64,000 nucleotides of DNA from Paenibacillaceae bacterium (GCA_029256185.1 JAQSYI010000001.1:186001-250000), one strand, 5' to 3'; counted from the first letter of the stretch, positions 25,669-35,000 are shown. Numbers and translations: made by a program. The notes: generated by a model not told the origin, from the sequence alone.

Positions 25669-25790
25669 AATGAAATGCCGGAATTCTGTTATTTCGGGAC
25701 AGAAAGTATGTGATTCCGGGGAAGGAGAACCCTTTCTCTCTGGGTCAAGTGAGAAAGGAACAGGAAACAAAGTGCTCATGGATGAAGTTT

Positions 25791-25982
25791 ACGGAAAAAA
25801 TTTCCGTTATTAAGGACTTTTTCGGTCATTGCCGAGAATTAACGGAAAAAATTTCCGTTAATTCGCTCAAATACAGGAAAATATGGTCTTTTCAGGTGGT
25901 CTGGCAGAAGATAGCGGAAAAAATTTCCGCTAAATCAGCGAGAAATGAAGGATTTGCAGGGATAACGGAAAAAATTTCCGTT
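25791..25982 (+). repeat. Four-copy palindrome array (AACGGAAAAAATTTCCGTT)
   Basis: The dyad AACGGAAAAAATTTCCGTT occurs at 25791-25807 (one base pair short), 25841-25859 and 25964-25982; at 25913-25931 it reads AGCGGAAAAAATTTCCGCT, where both arms changed together. Centre-to-centre spacings are about 51, 72 and 51 bp, all multiples of three. In the open frame, each copy reads (T/A)EKIS, making an open frame from 25710 to 26243 with four TEKIS-type blocks. It is not a CRISPR: spacers are unequal and only four units exist. Confidence 0.85.
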
Positions 25983-26042
25983 AGGAGTAAGCGGGGCGGG
26001 ACCGCCGTAGGGCGCTACTTCCTTGGCAACGTAAAAAAAGGA

Positions 26043-26071
26043 CCTGGCGGAGTTCTTCCGCCAGGTTTTTT
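26043..26071. terminator. Bidirectional terminator
   Basis: Arms CCTGGCGGA and TCCGCCAGG enclose GTTCT, with T-run on one side and A-run on the other, so it can end transcription from both directions. It lies 15 bp past the aldolase stop. Confidence 0.85.
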
Positions 26072-26085
26072 ATGGTTCTCCGGCT

Positions 26086-26931
26086 TCACAGCTTGTAGAA
26101 CACCCGCATCGCTTTCTCCACATCCTGCTTCATTGCCTCGGTGGCCGCGATGGAGAGATCGTGGAAGAAGTCCACCCGTTCCCGGCGCAGCCGTTCTTCC
26201 ACACTGTGCACTCCTGCTCTTGCCATGTACGAGTAGTAATTGATCTTGCGGATTCCCTGGCCGATGGCGGTTGTGTAATCCTCCGGACTGACTCCCGAGC
26301 CCCCGTGCATCACCAGAGGGATGTGGACAAGAGAACGGATGGCGGCAATTCTGGCAAAATCCAGCTGGGGCTTAACCTTGTAGAACCCGTGCGCCGTTCC
26401 GAAGGAGGCAGCCAGCGCATCGATTCCCGTCTCCTTGACGAAGCGGTCCGCCAGTTCAGGATCGGTATACAGATCCTCCACAGGCCCGCCTGCATCGCTT
26501 CCTCCCGCCTCCCTGCCGCCGAGAATCCCCAGCTCCGCCTCCACGCTGGCGTGGAACCGCTTTGCCAGGCGGACGGTCTCGACGGTATTGCGCACGTTTT
26601 CTTCATAGGACAGCAGGGAGCCGTCATACATCACCGAGGTAAAGCCCAGCTTTAAGGCCTGCTCCACATACTCCAGATCCTCGCCATGGTCAAGATGAAC
26701 ACAGACCGGCACCGAGGCAGTCTTGGCAAAATGCAGCATCACCGGTCCGATTTTGCCGATGGGCATGAAGGATTCATGCAGTTGGGCATGGCTGATTATC
26801 ACCGGCACCCCCAACTGCTCTGCGGTTTCAACGACCGCCATGATGCATTCCAGATTGGGGGTGTTGAAGGAGCCCGCGGCGCAGCCTTTTTCCTCCGCCG
26901 CCTCCAGAATATCCGTCATCGGGACTAGCAT
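26086..26931 (-). CDS. Class II aldolase, ketose-bisphosphate type
   Basis: The 281-residue protein resembles class II fructose-/tagatose-bisphosphate aldolases (KbaY/FbaA type), which split a ketose phosphate into dihydroxyacetone phosphate and an aldehyde. The zinc-ligand histidines are in VHLDHGED, GTAHGFYK and VMHGGSG; the MYDGSLLSYEEN segment is also characteristic. ATG 26931 is used because AGGAGG lies 7 bases upstream. It overlaps the upstream epimerase-like gene by 7 bp. It is the last gene of the sugar operon. The true substrate may be another ketose phosphate. Confidence 0.9.
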   Translation of the reverse strand: MLVPMTDILEAAEEKGCAAGSFNTPNLECIMAVVETAEQLGVPVIISHAQLHESFMPIGKIGPVMLHFAKTASVPVCVHLDHGEDLEYVEQALKLGFTSVMYDGSLLSYEENVRNTVETVRLAKRFHASVEAELGILGGREAGGSDAGGPVEDLYTDPELADRFVKETGIDALAASFGTAHGFYKVKPQLDFARIAAIRSLVHIPLVMHGGSGVSPEDYTTAIGQGIRKINYYSYMARAGVHSVEERLRRERVDFFHDLSIAATEAMKQDVEKAMRVFYKL

Positions 26932-27935
26932 CCCTGCTCCTCCTTCCACGCTCCCCAGGCCTGCGCGCCATCGATCAAACCGATCCGGACCTGATGCGTG
27001 ACCGTTTCCCCGGGATGGATGAATTTCAGCGTATTGGCCCTCCGCATGGCAGCTCTGCCGTCCGGAAGGCAGTTGCCAGGCTCCAGGCCCAGGACATAAT
27101 CCGTTTCCCCCATCATTTTCCACTGAACCAGATACTCCAGGGCCGCAGCATCATAAGTGATGGCGAGCCCCTTGTCGATCACCGGATTGTAGATGGCGGC
27201 TGCTCCGGTTTCCCTGTCGAACCGGTGGTAATAGCACTGCTCCTCGAAGTTGGCCTGAGGCTCCAATATTCGGCTCCAGATCCCGATATCCCGCTCGGCA
27301 TGCTCATTCCTGGCTGTGACACTGGAGGACGGGATAACCAGTTCCGCCTGCTCGCTCAGGAGCGGATATCCGATGTTGATATGATACAGAAGCATCAGAG
27401 GAGTAACCCGGTCTCCCTTATTCTCAATCCGGTCTTCAATCTCAATGGTGTTATTGTGCTTCGAGCACGTGATCTTCCTGTGCAGCATCAGCTTGTCTGC
27501 AAAAATCCCCATCTGGTTTACGGCAGCGTGAATCTCGATCTTGTCCGCATCCTCCGCATAGCTGATCTGCTCAGCCGGTGTATGGCTGACTGTTCCATGC
27601 ATGGGCAGCATCTCGCCGTTATCCTCGCAGGGAGATCCCACTGCCGTCAGGCCGCAGGTTGTCAGGAACCCGGCGGTAAAGGATTTCAGGAACCCTGTAC
27701 CCTTGCTGTCATAATAGGCGGGGGCCACATAGCCGCAGGGGGAGAAATAGGCCAGATTATCCCCCTTGAAATACAGTCTCGATATATCCGCCCCTCTGTC
27801 CGCCGACACGGTAAAATGAAGCCCCCGTCCGTTGCGCACCTCCAGCAGGCGCATGCCGTCGCCCTTGCCGCCTGCCAGCCGGTGCTCCTCTACGCCGCTG
27901 ACCTGGGAGGGGTGTCCGATATACTTATCATTCAT
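26925..27935 (-). CDS. DUF4432 aldose 1-epimerase-like protein
   Basis: The 336-residue protein matches the galactose-mutarotase superfamily, DUF4432 branch. The fold marks are GLHFTVSADRGADISRLYFKGDNLAY and the long beta-sandwich. The conserved LYHINIGYPLL strand and VLGLEPGNCLPDGR near the end are typical. Such enzymes interconvert sugar anomers and would feed the isomerase. ATG 27947 sits almost on the TAGGAG ribosome site, so 27935 is used. Gene order and near-zero gaps show one operon. Confidence 0.85.
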   Translation of the reverse strand: MNDKYIGHPSQVSGVEEHRLAGGKGDGMRLLEVRNGRGLHFTVSADRGADISRLYFKGDNLAYFSPCGYVAPAYYDSKGTGFLKSFTAGFLTTCGLTAVGSPCEDNGEMLPMHGTVSHTPAEQISYAEDADKIEIHAAVNQMGIFADKLMLHRKITCSKHNNTIEIEDRIENKGDRVTPLMLLYHINIGYPLLSEQAELVIPSSSVTARNEHAERDIGIWSRILEPQANFEEQCYYHRFDRETGAAAIYNPVIDKGLAITYDAAALEYLVQWKMMGETDYVLGLEPGNCLPDGRAAMRRANTLKFIHPGETVTHQVRIGLIDGAQAWGAWKEEQGC

Positions 27936-27950
27936 GCAAGTGGTCATCTC

Positions 27951-29363
27951 CTATCGCTCTAAGTCGAGAAGCTCGTAGTTCAAATAATGCTTGAACGCTT
28001 CATACAGCACGGATTTCAGATGGCCGGACCCGACAGCGGTATGATGGCGGAAGCCGCTGCGGCCCAAGGTGAGCAGCTTCTTCTGCAGGTCCGGAATCCG
28101 GGCAACCCCCGCACAGCCGAAGTATCCGTCTTCAATGCTGTCGTCCGTGAATTCCCCTTCCTCCACATAGAAGGTGAGCTTTCCCTCCTCCGTGATACAG
28201 TTGGAATAGGTCATGGGGAAGACCCGGATTCTGCCCTCATTGCTTCCCCAGCCGCACCCGGGAGCGGTCTTGGCGAACATCTTATGATCGGTTACGGTTC
28301 CTTTGGCCGTCATCAGGCTCTGGGCTACGGGCCCGCAGTGAAACAGGATTACCTTATCCGGATCATCCCCGTAATTATTGTTCCAGTCCAGACACGCCGC
28401 CGGCTCCTCTGCCGCAAGCTGCAGGGAATACATGTTAATGGCGGTGCAGATATCAATCTCGCAGCTTGCAGCGATACCTCGGTCGTTAAGCTCGCTTAAG
28501 ATCACGCAGGGCGCTACTCCCAGCACCGTCTGCAGCTCCGTCCAGCAGCGGATCGACAGGGCCTGGAGCCGGTACTCGCTGACATAATCGTACAATACCA
28601 CACTGATCTTGGCCAGAGTAGTCAGCTTGTCTTCCGGCACGCGGCTCCAATCGGTATAATCCAGGAGGGCCTGGCGCTTCGCCACCACCTCCGGTCGGTC
28701 GTCCTTCATCTGCCGGACCCGGTGAATCAGCTCCGACAGATCGAAGGTTTCCACGGTAATCCCGTATTTCTGCAGGGTAATCTCATCGAACCGGACGGTC
28801 TTGAAGGCCGTGGTCCGGGCCCCGAAGCAGCCGATGGAAAACCTCCGCATCCCGTTGACTACCCGGCAGACAGCCGCAAAGTCCCGGAGGTTCTGCGCGA
28901 ACGCCTCCGTTGATGGATGGACCACATGGGGCTGCAGCGCCGTAAAGGGCACTCTGTACTGGTGGAATACATCCTCAATGCTTAATTTGCCGCAATAGGC
29001 GTCTCTCCGGTGCTCGAACCCCATCCTGCCGATCTCGTCGGGATAGGCCTGAATCAGGATCGGCTTCCCGCATTCCTCCAGGGCGGCAATCGCGCCGTTC
29101 TCGTCGCTGAAGTTGGGCATGCATAGGATTACCCCGTCGTACTGACCCTCATACTCCTTTAGCCAGCTGGCATAGAGGCGGCCTTCTTCCCTCGTTTCCA
29201 CCGATCCGTACCGGGTAGCCTGTTCGTCCATCATGATGGACGCATATCCGGCGTCGGCCACCGCCCGGGCCACTTCCCTCCTTGCCTCAAGCGCCAGCGA
29301 TTCCGGCATGAAGCCCCGGTTGCCGAAGTATAAGGCGAAGACGGGCTGCTTATGGGTGATCAT
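27951..29363 (-). CDS. L-fucose/L-arabinose isomerase-like protein
   Basis: The 470-residue protein has the fucose/arabinose isomerase fold, seen in GVILCMPNFSDENGAIAALEECGKPILIQAYPDE, the EIDICTAINMYSLQL metal-site region and the HCGPVAQS loop. It would turn an aldose into a ketose using manganese. It is flanked by a kinase and aldolase, the order needed for catabolism. GGGAGGAAT precedes the ATG. The sugar cannot be read from sequence; it is not a standard FucI length (~590) or AraA. Confidence 0.85.
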   Translation of the reverse strand: MITHKQPVFALYFGNRGFMPESLALEARREVARAVADAGYASIMMDEQATRYGSVETREEGRLYASWLKEYEGQYDGVILCMPNFSDENGAIAALEECGKPILIQAYPDEIGRMGFEHRRDAYCGKLSIEDVFHQYRVPFTALQPHVVHPSTEAFAQNLRDFAAVCRVVNGMRRFSIGCFGARTTAFKTVRFDEITLQKYGITVETFDLSELIHRVRQMKDDRPEVVAKRQALLDYTDWSRVPEDKLTTLAKISVVLYDYVSEYRLQALSIRCWTELQTVLGVAPCVILSELNDRGIAASCEIDICTAINMYSLQLAAEEPAACLDWNNNYGDDPDKVILFHCGPVAQSLMTAKGTVTDHKMFAKTAPGCGWGSNEGRIRVFPMTYSNCITEEGKLTFYVEEGEFTDDSIEDGYFGCAGVARIPDLQKKLLTLGRSGFRHHTAVGSGHLKSVLYEAFKHYLNYELLDLER

Positions 29364-29366
29364 GGT

Positions 29367-30869
29367 TTATTCCTCCCGGTCTGCCGCCAGTATGGTCTTG
29401 ACGGCTTCATAGCATTTCTTGTATTTCCGGTACCACTTCCTGTATATCTCATGCCTGGCCGGGTCCGGTGCATAAGTGCGTCCCGCCTTGACGAAAATCC
29501 GCTCGGCCTCGGCAACGGAACCGTATATCCCGCATGCCGCTCCCGCCAGCATGATGCATCCCAGCGTGCCGGACTGGGCCGCTCCCAACGAAACCACGGG
29601 GAGGTTCCATATATCCGCCTTCATCTGGAGCCAGATGTCCGATAAGGCGCCTCCGCCGGTTGCCCGGATGGTACGGATTTCAATTCCCGCTGCGGACAGC
29701 TGCTCCAGATTGAGGGCCATCTCGTAGGTAACACCCTCCATCAGCGCCTGGTAGATGTCCCGGCTGGTGGTTTCGGTGGTCAGTCCAATGACGGCGCCTC
29801 TGGATTCGGGGTCCATATAGGGCGTGGCGGCCCCGGAGAAGTGGGGCAGCACCAGAAGCCCGGAGGGGCTCGCGGCATCCACCTGTCCGTTGAAGAACTC
29901 ATACGGATTGATTCCCAGCCCCCGCGCAGCGTCCGCCTCCGCTGCCGCCAGCTTGTCCCGGTACCACTTCAACAAGGCGCCGCTGGTAAATGAGAAGGCA
30001 TAGGTTGCAAGCTGGCCGTTCAAGAACGGAACCATGGCATAGCTTCCGCTGTAAAGCAGGTGGGAACGGATGCCCGTGCCAAATACCGGTGTGATGCATT
30101 CCACCGTTCCCGTGCCGTCTACCGCCATGCCCGGCTTGTATGCTCCCGTCCCGATGGCGGCCGCCAACTGGTCATGGCAGCCGGAGACAATCACCGTATC
30201 TTCGGATAGGCCCAGCTCTCTTGCCCATTCCCTGCGGACCGGTCCTGCTCTGGTGCCGATGGGGACCGGTGCGGGAAGCAGGGTCCGGCTTATTCCGGCG
30301 AATGCCAGGATCGCTTCATTCCACTGGAGCGTATGGATATCGAAGGCCATGGTTCTGCTTGCCGACGAATAATCCACCTGCCGGACCCCGGACAGCATAT
30401 AGACCATGTAGTCGGCGAATAGGCAGATTCTCTCGCATTGTGCGAACAGACCGGGGTGATTCTCGCGGATGTGCATCAGCTTGGGGATGGTGTACATGGG
30501 GCTGGGTTTCAGTCCGGTGCTGCGGAACAGCTCCTCTCCTCCGAAATGCGCTGCCAGCCGTTCGCACTGCTCCTTGCCCCGGGGGTCTGTATAGAGCAGG
30601 GAGAACGCCAGCGGAGCATCGGCCCGGTCCAGCAATACGGCTGCCTCGCCGAAGGAGGTGATGCCGATTGCCGCGATGGGCTTGCCGACTCCCGCCGCTT
30701 CCTTCAAGACCGCCTTCGTGCACTCCCAGACAACCGATGCGTCCAAGCCGTGGTCTGCTGTCTCCCGCGCAGGATACTCCCGGTACGCTTCACTTAAGAG
30801 CTGCCCGCTCCGGTCGTATACCGTACATTTGCACCCGGTTGTACCGATATCGAGTCCGGCAATGGCCAT
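29367..30869 (-). CDS. FGGY-family carbohydrate kinase
   Basis: The 500-residue kinase has the FGGY-type amino-terminal phosphate loop IAGLDIGTTGCKCTVYD, the SGCHDQLAAAIGTGAYKPG core, and the GGGALSDIWLQMKADI ATP-binding region of the carboxyl domain. It resembles xylulokinases. It should phosphorylate the ketose made by the isomerase next to it. ATG 30869 is used since CAGGAGA lies 7 bases upstream. It is the first gene of the operon, divergent from the PocR-type regulator. Confidence 0.92.
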   Translation of the reverse strand: MAIAGLDIGTTGCKCTVYDRSGQLLSEAYREYPARETADHGLDASVVWECTKAVLKEAAGVGKPIAAIGITSFGEAAVLLDRADAPLAFSLLYTDPRGKEQCERLAAHFGGEELFRSTGLKPSPMYTIPKLMHIRENHPGLFAQCERICLFADYMVYMLSGVRQVDYSSASRTMAFDIHTLQWNEAILAFAGISRTLLPAPVPIGTRAGPVRREWARELGLSEDTVIVSGCHDQLAAAIGTGAYKPGMAVDGTGTVECITPVFGTGIRSHLLYSGSYAMVPFLNGQLATYAFSFTSGALLKWYRDKLAAAEADAARGLGINPYEFFNGQVDAASPSGLLVLPHFSGAATPYMDPESRGAVIGLTTETTSRDIYQALMEGVTYEMALNLEQLSAAGIEIRTIRATGGGALSDIWLQMKADIWNLPVVSLGAAQSGTLGCIMLAGAACGIYGSVAEAERIFVKAGRTYAPDPARHEIYRKWYRKYKKCYEAVKTILAADREE

Positions 30870-30993
30870 GGGTATCTCTCCTGACAAACCGTCTTTTTGT
30901 TTTCCTTGCCTGTTGATCATATCACTGGAAAACTGTACGATTATAGTTATAAATGTCTGAGAAAATAGTCATTTTGTTTCAGGAGGGAATGCC

Positions 30994-31851
30994 ATGGGCT
31001 TGCAGTTCAACCTCTCCGAGCTAAAGGAGCTGCTGCGCAGCTTCTATACCTTGACCAAGATCCGCACGGTGATTTTTGACGATTCCTTCCACGAGCTGGC
31101 GGCCTATCCCGCCCGCCATTCCTCCTATTGCCATATCATCCGCAGTGACTCCCGTGCGGAAGCCCGATGCATCCGGTGCGACCAAGCCGCCTTCATCCGG
31201 TGCAAGGAGGAGCAGCGCCTGTACACCTACCAGTGCCATGCCGGACTGACGGAGACGGTGGTTCCCATCAAGGCGGAGAACCGGGTAATCGGGTACATCA
31301 TATTCGGCCAACTCCTGCAAACCGCCTCCCGCGGACAGCTGTGGCAGGAAATCTGCAGGGAATTAAGCTCCTACAACCTGAATATGGAGGAGCTGTACCA
31401 GGCTTTTATGCAAAAGGAAATGATATCCGACGATATTATCGAAGCCTATGCCAAAACCATGGAGATGAGCGCCAGCTATCTGTATTTATCGCGGAAGCTG
31501 GTCTTGAAGCAGGACGCTCTGGCCCAGAAAATCGATGCCCATATCTCGGCTCATATCCGCGGGGACCTCTCCGTCCCCGTGCTCTGCCGCCGGTTTGGAA
31601 TCAGCAAATCCCATCTCTATAAGCTGTCGGAGCAGAGCTTCGGCATGGGGATCGCCGAATATATCCGCAACACCCGGATTCACCTGGCCAAGCAGCTGCT
31701 GGGGGAAACGGACGCCCCCGTCTACGAGATTGCAGAGCAGGTGGGGATCGCGGATTATAATTATTTTACCAAGGCCTTCAAGCGGAAAACGGGGCTTCTT
31801 CCAACCGCATACCGGAAGGAAAATTCCTTCGGATCGGGCAAGACGCCTTGA
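30994..31851 (+). CDS. AraC-family regulator with PocR sensory domain
   Basis: The 285-residue protein has a PocR ligand-binding domain (about 1-160; the cysteine pattern CIRCDQAAFIRC and YQCHAGL is characteristic) and an AraC DNA-binding domain (about 185-278; KLSEQSFGMGIAEYIRNTR, IADYNYFTKAFKRKTGLLP). It is divergent from the kinase-isomerase-epimerase-aldolase operon and upstream of the heparinase-like gene, so it probably activates both. CAGGAGGG precedes the ATG. Confidence 0.91.
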   Translation: MGLQFNLSELKELLRSFYTLTKIRTVIFDDSFHELAAYPARHSSYCHIIRSDSRAEARCIRCDQAAFIRCKEEQRLYTYQCHAGLTETVVPIKAENRVIGYIIFGQLLQTASRGQLWQEICRELSSYNLNMEELYQAFMQKEMISDDIIEAYAKTMEMSASYLYLSRKLVLKQDALAQKIDAHISAHIRGDLSVPVLCRRFGISKSHLYKLSEQSFGMGIAEYIRNTRIHLAKQLLGETDAPVYEIAEQVGIADYNYFTKAFKRKTGLLPTAYRKENSFGSGKTP

Positions 31852-31979
31852 GGTTAGGCTGTGCCGGGAAGTGGTCAGGATCGGTCACGTTAAATCAGAA
31901 ATGGTTTATTTCCCTGAGGCGGCATATCCGGAAATAATAGGGTTATGCAACCTATGGAAATAAGAAGAGGGTGAAACGT

Positions 31980-34049
31980 ATGACCACTATGAACAAAGAG
32001 CATCCCAGGCTGTTCTTCAGCCGGGAGGACCTGCCCGCTATCCGCGCCAGTCTGCAGAAAAGCCCCTTGGCAGGCAGATGGGACAAATTTCTCCGCGTTG
32101 CGGACTTTCTCTCGAGTCTTACGGTGAAGGAGCTGCTGGAGGGCTACAAGGATACCCGGCGCATCTCGGGATATGCGGGCATCTGCGCGTTCGCGTATGC
32201 AATGACGGAAGAGAAGCGCTACGGGAGTGCGGCGGTTGCACTGGGACTTGCCGCGGCAGGCAGGAGCAAGGCTTATTGGCAGAACGACCGGGAAACGCCG
32301 TTTCCCTACAACAAGGGGGCGGCGCTGCTGACGGCCCATCTGTCCCTGGCTTGCGCGCTGGTCTATGACTGGTGCTACGATGCGCTGCGGCAGGAGGAGA
32401 GGGATGCGCTCCGGGCAGCCTTGGTGGACAAGGGGTTCTCCTTGTACCTGGAGTCCGTAACCGGAGCGAAACGGGGATTTACCGACGAGGGAACCCTGAA
32501 TCTTCAGGACCCGGAACGGCGGGATTGGTGGGTGGACAATCTGACCAGCAATTGGGGAGGGGTAATTCACGGCGGGCTGGGCACCGCGGCGCTGGCCATC
32601 CTTGATGAGGAGGACTCAGCGGCGGAGGTTGCCGAGTATGCCCGGCATTATGTTCCCCGTTTTATCCGTCAGGCGATATCCGAAGACGGGGGCAGCGACG
32701 AGGGAATCATGTATGCGCAATACGGCATCGTCTGGTCGGTGTATTTCTTGCTGGCGGCCATCCGTAATAGGGGATTGGACCCGGCGGTGCTGGAGGAGCT
32801 GAATGGGAAGCTGGCGGGTTACTGGCTGGTCTATATGCAGGGCACCGACGGGCGTTACGCCAACTTCAACAATATGCGTGAGGATACCTTTCAGGGGATG
32901 TGGGCAGAGCGGCTCTCCATGTACGACTCTCTTGAACAGATCGAAGCCGTGCTCGCAAGAGGCGGGGCGGATTTCGAGGGCGGGCCCAATGCGGCTCTGG
33001 CCGCCTTGTTCGAAGCCCTCGTCCCCGGCGGGGACTCCCTGCTGCTCTGGGCGGCGGATAACAGCGGAGCAGGGGTGGAATGGCTGGGCATCTCCCCCTT
33101 CTACTTCCTGTGGAGGCGCCCGGACGCGCCTATGCAGCAGGAGAAGCCTGCTCTGCAGCAGAGTGTCCTGTTTCGCGGGAACGGGCATATCGTCGCCCAA
33201 TCCGATACGCTCTGGCTGGCTTACAACGGCGGGAGGATCAGCGGCGAATCCCACCGGAATTTTGACCTGGGCACCTTCGTGCTGAAGGTAAACGGGGAGG
33301 GCCTGATCAGCGATCCGGGCTACGGCAGGCTGGAGACGCATCAGCATTCCACGGTGATGGTGGACGGACTGGGCCAGAAGAGCGGCGGTGCGGCGCATTA
33401 TACGAAATATGCTGCCGCGGAGGAATACACGTATTTTGCCTCCGACCTGACGGCAAGCTACATAAGCGGCAACGTGAAAAGAGTGGAGCGGCATTTCATC
33501 ATACCCCGGGGACGATATGTTCTGATTATGGATCATATCGAGGGGGATGAGGCGCTTAATGTGGAGCTGCGGCTGCAAACGGCCAAGGACATCCGCTCCC
33601 TTGGCGGTAAGGCAATTATTGCCGGGGAACGGCAGTGGCTCGCGGTAGCCGCCTCCGGGAACCAGCAGGTAAGTTTAGGGCAGGGGGTATCCGGCCCGGG
33701 AAGCATAGCCGGTGACATATTCCGGTTCGTGCGGGTGAATCCGCTGGAGGATCAACGGCATTGCCTGCTGGCTACGCTGCTGTTCCCGGTTTCTCCCGGA
33801 GAGCCGCTGCCTGATCTGCTATTTGACCCGGACGGCACAGTGGAGATCATCCACAAGGGGCGGGACCGCATTTCGTTTGGCCGGGAGCAGGGCGGCGGTC
33901 TGGCGGTCAGACAGATCAACGGCGCCATAGTGCCAGATGAATCCATGCACGGGCGGAGAAGCATCCTCCCGCTGCGCGGTTTGGACCGGAAGGGGCTGGC
34001 AGTTCAAGAACTGAACCCGTGGATGCTGGGACAGCAGACTCGCGGTTAA
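31980..34049 (+). CDS. Heparinase II/III-family polysaccharide lyase-like protein
   Basis: The 689-residue protein has an alpha/alpha-toroid amino half (NEEDRxx-style helices, DWWVDNLTSNWGGVIHGGLGTAAL) and a beta-sandwich half with the SHRNFDLGTFVLKVNGEGLISDPGYG core and the LETHQHSTVMVDG loop. No signal peptide is seen, so it probably acts in the cytoplasm on imported oligosaccharides. ATG 31980 is used; AGAGGG lies 8 bases before it. It is divergent in function from the operon on the other side of the regulator but likely in the same regulon. Confidence 0.88.
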   Translation: MTTMNKEHPRLFFSREDLPAIRASLQKSPLAGRWDKFLRVADFLSSLTVKELLEGYKDTRRISGYAGICAFAYAMTEEKRYGSAAVALGLAAAGRSKAYWQNDRETPFPYNKGAALLTAHLSLACALVYDWCYDALRQEERDALRAALVDKGFSLYLESVTGAKRGFTDEGTLNLQDPERRDWWVDNLTSNWGGVIHGGLGTAALAILDEEDSAAEVAEYARHYVPRFIRQAISEDGGSDEGIMYAQYGIVWSVYFLLAAIRNRGLDPAVLEELNGKLAGYWLVYMQGTDGRYANFNNMREDTFQGMWAERLSMYDSLEQIEAVLARGGADFEGGPNAALAALFEALVPGGDSLLLWAADNSGAGVEWLGISPFYFLWRRPDAPMQQEKPALQQSVLFRGNGHIVAQSDTLWLAYNGGRISGESHRNFDLGTFVLKVNGEGLISDPGYGRLETHQHSTVMVDGLGQKSGGAAHYTKYAAAEEYTYFASDLTASYISGNVKRVERHFIIPRGRYVLIMDHIEGDEALNVELRLQTAKDIRSLGGKAIIAGERQWLAVAASGNQQVSLGQGVSGPGSIAGDIFRFVRVNPLEDQRHCLLATLLFPVSPGEPLPDLLFDPDGTVEIIHKGRDRISFGREQGGGLAVRQINGAIVPDESMHGRRSILPLRGLDRKGLAVQELNPWMLGQQTRG

Positions 34050-34081
34050 GTACCGGCGGAAAAACATACCATTACAAGATG

Positions 34082-34110
34082 CTGCCTTCTTTAGGCAGTG
34101 TCTTTCTTTT
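34082..34110 (+). terminator. Terminator after the heparinase-like gene
   Basis: Arms CTGCCT and AGGCAG enclose a short T-rich loop and lead into TGTCTTTCTTTT. It lies 33 bp past the stop. Confidence 0.7.
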
Positions 34111-34346
34111 AGCCGTCAGTTCCGTTATACTAATCTCATTCTGTGAGGATGGGAGGGGATACGGATGGCAATACGAGATTGCCGGATTGGACAAGCCTCA
34201 TGCAAAGCCTGAAACGGGAGGCGATACTTTGCATGACGGGCCGGCCACGATTGATCATGTCGCCCAATAAAGCACGGATCGTTTTCTAATAGTTGGCTTT
34301 GCACCTTATTGGGTTGTGCCAAAATAATAATAAGGGGCCAATGTCC

Positions 34347-35000
34347 ATGAGCGAACCATTTATTAGAAACTTTCAATATAACATTATCCGGAGTCAGGCG
34401 GACACGGTGCTTCGCACACTCCGCACAGTGGGCGATCCCAAGATCGTGGAATCCGTCCGCTTCAGCGCCCAAGCCAGGGTGGAGGAGCTGTTCCCCGACG
34501 TGCGGGATAGCCGGAAGACGCTGCTGGAAGCCATTGCCGATTTGAAGACGGCGGACGATTTCCAGAGATATATGCAGGAGTTGGAGCCGCATCTGATTGA
34601 ATTTCCGCATATTACGGAGAAGCAGATTCAGAAGCTGTTTCCGAAGAACAAGAAGCTGAGGCTGCCCGATCTGGCACAAACGGACTTCCGCTATGTCTCC
34701 TATCTGAGCTGGACCGATCTGTCCACCAACAAGATGTTCATCGTCTATCATACGGGTGAACAATTCGTCGGTGTGGAGGGCCGGTATACGGCAACCAACA
34801 AGAAGGGCTACTGCTTCGCCTGCAACCGGTACGAGGAGCTGGTATTGTTTTCGGCCATCTCCAAGAAAAGACCGGCGCATGCCTTGCCCGATTATTACAA
34901 GTCCGTAGGCAACTATATCTGCCTGAACAGCAGGGATTGCAACAAGAACATCACGGATGTCTCCTCGTTGGAAGCATTCATCGGCTCGGTTCTGGGATAG
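34347..35000 (+). CDS. FusB/FusC-type elongation factor G-binding protein
   Basis: The 217-residue protein matches the FusB-type EF-G-binding family. The carboxyl half is a treble-clef zinc finger with Cys156 and Cys159 (CFAC) and Cys192 and Cys198 (CLNSRDC), and the amino half is a helical bundle. Family members free EF-G from the ribosome and can confer fusidic acid tolerance; whether this chromosomal copy does so is unknown. ATG 34347 is used; AAGGGG lies 9 bases before it. Its terminator lies beyond an inserted MITE-like element. Confidence 0.9.
   Translation: MSEPFIRNFQYNIIRSQADTVLRTLRTVGDPKIVESVRFSAQARVEELFPDVRDSRKTLLEAIADLKTADDFQRYMQELEPHLIEFPHITEKQIQKLFPKNKKLRLPDLAQTDFRYVSYLSWTDLSTNKMFIVYHTGEQFVGVEGRYTATNKKGYCFACNRYEELVLFSAISKKRPAHALPDYYKSVGNYICLNSRDCNKNITDVSSLEAFIGSVLG

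Noticed and set aside
25791-25982. CRISPR array
   Set aside because: Only four palindromes, uneven spacers of about 32-53 bp, and no cas genes.
25710-26243. The 177-codon frame across the palindrome array as a normal gene
   Set aside because: Its carboxyl end runs through the bidirectional terminator and into the aldolase 3' end; there is no ribosome site or known domain. I report the array itself and leave coding open.
26086-30869. Sulfoquinovose or fucose pathway
   Set aside because: The isomerase and aldolase resemble parts of such pathways, but no sulfo- or deoxy-sugar specific gene is present and the aldolase is of class II ketose-bisphosphate type.
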